DNA from: JBBIII01 sp037446575 | GTDB taxonomy: Bacteria > Bacteroidota > Ignavibacteria > UBA10030 | DNA: 6,723 nucleotides | Assembly: GCA_037446575.1 (NCBI GenBank) | Contig: JBBIII010000105.1 | Coordinates: 1 to 6,723 of the forward strand | Direction: 5' to 3' | Shown here: positions 5,495-6,723 of the stretch, one piece after another | Layout: the number at the start of each line of letters is the position of its first letter | Position numbering within the stretch: the stretch's first letter is position 1 | Program-made: the position numbers and the translations under genes | Notes under the pieces: generated by a model | Databases searched by the model: none | What the model saw: the letters and a program-made list of their open reading frames with translations, nothing else | Told to the model about the DNA's origin: nothing

Positions 5495-6562
5495 CTAATT
5501 GATGTTTTGAGACGAGATAAGTCCGTTTATCAGCGCGTAAATTGTTAAACCTGCAATTGTTTTAATCTGCAACTTGCGAGTGATGTTTTTTCGGTGAGAA
5601 ATTACAGTGTGTAAAGAAATGGAAAGCTTATCAGCAATTTGTTTATTCAAGAATCCGCAAGCTACAAGCTGAAGAACTTCTATTTCGCGTGAGGTTAACC
5701 CCTCTAATTTATGCGGAATTGATTTTGAGATATTGAATGAATTTGAATAGGATAAAATTCCGTTTTTTTTATTTTCTTCTGTGGCTAAATTTTTTACTAA
5801 AGCATTTTTACCCGCAGTTCTTTTTGAATGTTCTTCAGGGTAGAACAGCGCATCTTCCATTTCTTCAACTAAAGGCAGAAGAATTTTATTTTCAATACGC
5901 GTATGGTCTTTAATATCTTTTTCAAGCCGGAACAATTCAAAAATTACTTCATTGAAAACATCCCGCATAGAATCGCCGCTGACATATTTAATAAGTATAT
6001 TCTTTAAGTCGTACAATTTTTCATCTACATCAGTATGCTCTTCTTCAAATATGTGCATCGAATATTTAGAAAGCATCCTTTTCTCTTTTTCGGTTAGATT
6101 TTGCTTTTTGAATAATTTGTACACCTTTTTTACATAAGGAAAAGTTATCTCTTCTTCGCGCTTCAAATGGTCAAGCAATTCTCTCTTATAATCCAAAAAG
6201 AATTTTCTTATAAGCGTCAATTTCTTCTTATCTGCTGGCAAGTACCGCAATAGATTATTGATTAGCTTTTCAATAAGCGGCACTTCGGTTTCAACGTAAT
6301 ATTTGTGAGTCTTAATGAGGTAATCTACTATCATTAAAACATTTAGCGCCTGAAGTTTTTTCTCTAGGAAATATTGCTCATGAGTAAAAGTATTTATAAT
6401 TGTCAGAAAAAAATTAACGTCAATTTTATGTTTTTTGCATACGGCTTTGACACTCATTTCGCCAAATCCCAATGAGATGCCAAAGCGATTTATTACGGGT
6501 AACAGTAGATAATTACCGTGGACCACTTCTGCCATTTTCATATTAGCAGTAAAAAGTTTCAT
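5495..6562 (-). CDS. Hemerythrin-domain LuxR-type transcriptional regulator
   Basis: The 355-residue protein looks like a one-component sensor and DNA-binding protein. Residues about 1-60 resemble the ScdA/DUF542 N-terminus of RIC (YtfE-type) proteins: NYLLLPVINRFGISLGFG and C42 in VKAVCKKHKID. Residues about 80-236 are a hemerythrin-like helical bundle. By analogy with YtfE the diiron ligands would be H86, H132, E136 (HLKRE), H176 (EEEH), H220 and E224 (HTRIE), all present. After a variable linker (240-284) a LuxR/GerE helix-turn-helix spans about 287-347: LTSREIEVLQLVACG, NKQIADKLSISLHTVISHRKNITRKL. No response-regulator receiver domain is present. RIC proteins deal with nitrosative damage and iron centres, so NO, O2 or iron sensing is plausible but inferred. 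No clear Shine-Dalgarno precedes the ATG; the start is kept because FTANMKMAEVV leads directly into the conserved domain. The gene stands just upstream of the iron-uptake operon, separated by a terminator. Confidence 0.85.
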   Translation of the reverse strand: MKLFTANMKMAEVVHGNYLLLPVINRFGISLGFGEMSVKAVCKKHKIDVNFFLTIINTFTHEQYFLEKKLQALNVLMIVDYLIKTHKYYVETEVPLIEKLINNLLRYLPADKKKLTLIRKFFLDYKRELLDHLKREEEITFPYVKKVYKLFKKQNLTEKEKRMLSKYSMHIFEEEHTDVDEKLYDLKNILIKYVSGDSMRDVFNEVIFELFRLEKDIKDHTRIENKILLPLVEEMEDALFYPEEHSKRTAGKNALVKNLATEENKKNGILSYSNSFNISKSIPHKLEGLTSREIEVLQLVACGFLNKQIADKLSISLHTVISHRKNITRKLQIKTIAGLTIYALINGLISSQNIN

Positions 6563-6573
6563 ATTTTACACTA

Positions 6574-6602
6574 TTGGAAACACAAATTAGTTCGCTTATC
6601 TT
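6574..6602 (+). promoter_or_regulatory. Weak candidate promoter for the SDR gene
   Basis: TTGGAA (6574-6579) and TATCTT (6597-6602), 17 bp apart, each match four of six bases of the sigma70-type consensus. They lie in the 80-bp gap between two divergent start codons. Bacteroidota and relatives often use other consensus sequences, so this is tentative. Confidence 0.2.
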
Positions 6603-6642
6603 TTAGCTAATTCATTAACATTATACGAAGGAATTTGGTTGC

Positions 6643-6723
6643 ATGAAAATAGATTTGACAGGGAAGACTGCGCTTGTAACCGGCGGCTCGCGCGGAATTG
6701 GCGCCGCAATTGTTAAAATACTT
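6643..6723 (+). CDS. SDR-family oxidoreductase, FabG-like, 3'-partial
   Basis: The first 27 residues are visible before the window ends. MKIDLTGKTALVTGGSRGIG contains the Rossmann-fold cofactor motif TGGSRGIG (13-20, TGxxxGIG) just after the first beta strand, as in short-chain dehydrogenases/reductases. The RG pair within it is frequent in 3-oxoacyl-ACP reductase (FabG)-like enzymes, which reduce 3-oxoacyl-ACP with NADPH in fatty acid synthesis. The catalytic Ser-Tyr-Lys region is outside the window, so the substrate cannot be stated. The ATG has AAGGA at 6628-6632, ten bases upstream. The gene diverges from the regulator with 80 bp between start codons and is probably functionally unrelated to it. 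Confidence 0.85.
   Translation, partial: MKIDLTGKTALVTGGSRGIGAAIVKIL

Noticed and set aside
5952..6137. Plus-strand open frame of 61 codons
   Set aside because: It is antisense to the hemerythrin-like domain of the regulator; its Ser/Phe-rich composition is what the complement of Lys/Glu-rich coding sequence gives.
6585..6612. Inverted repeat AATTAG/CTAATT in the divergent promoter gap
   Set aside because: Arms are only six A/T-rich bases with a 16-base spacer, which is expected by chance in such sequence.

Overview
The window looks like a chromosomal segment from an AT-rich member of the Bacteroidota/Ignavibacteriota (FCB) assemblage. This is inferred from four things: a FeoA-FeoB fusion, an OprB-like porin, a LuxR regulator with a hemerythrin-type N-terminus that opens in a style I associate with Bacteroidota-like proteins, and generally weak Shine-Dalgarno sequences with a few strong ones. 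Taxonomy cannot be fixed from the sequence alone.

Layout. Positions 3-371 (+) hold the 3' part of a small two-TM membrane protein of unknown function whose start lies left of the window. Positions 372-743 lie between convergent genes and carry a cluster of palindromic repeats. Two copies of a ~50-bp imperfect hairpin sit in opposite orientations (370-420 and 671-720). Between them are two short hairpins and a 26-bp sequence resembling the 3' end of the neighbouring Yip1 gene. The rest, up to 6562, is on the minus strand. In transcription order it runs: a hemerythrin/LuxR regulator (6562-5495), an intrinsic terminator (~5469-5443), then an iron-uptake cluster of OprB-like porin (5383-4250), FeoA-FeoB fusion (4249-1760) and a 54-residue FeoB-associated Cys-rich membrane protein with a GTG start (1746-1582). 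A five-TM Yip1-family protein (1487-744) follows. At the right edge an SDR/FabG-like gene starts on the plus strand (6643 onward), divergent from the regulator.

How it fits together. The porin stop codon and the FeoAB start codon abut (TAAATG), and the Cys-rich gene starts 13 bp after FeoAB, so the three are almost certainly one operon. It would give a route for ferrous iron: outer membrane (porin), inner membrane (FeoB), accessory Cys-rich protein. The upstream regulator keeps a complete candidate diiron ligand set fused to a LuxR DNA-binding domain, so it plausibly senses NO, O2 or iron status. The short gap between it and the operon holds a 14-bp palindrome that could be an operator. The regulatory link is inference. 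No CRISPR array, tRNA, rRNA or intact transposase gene was seen.
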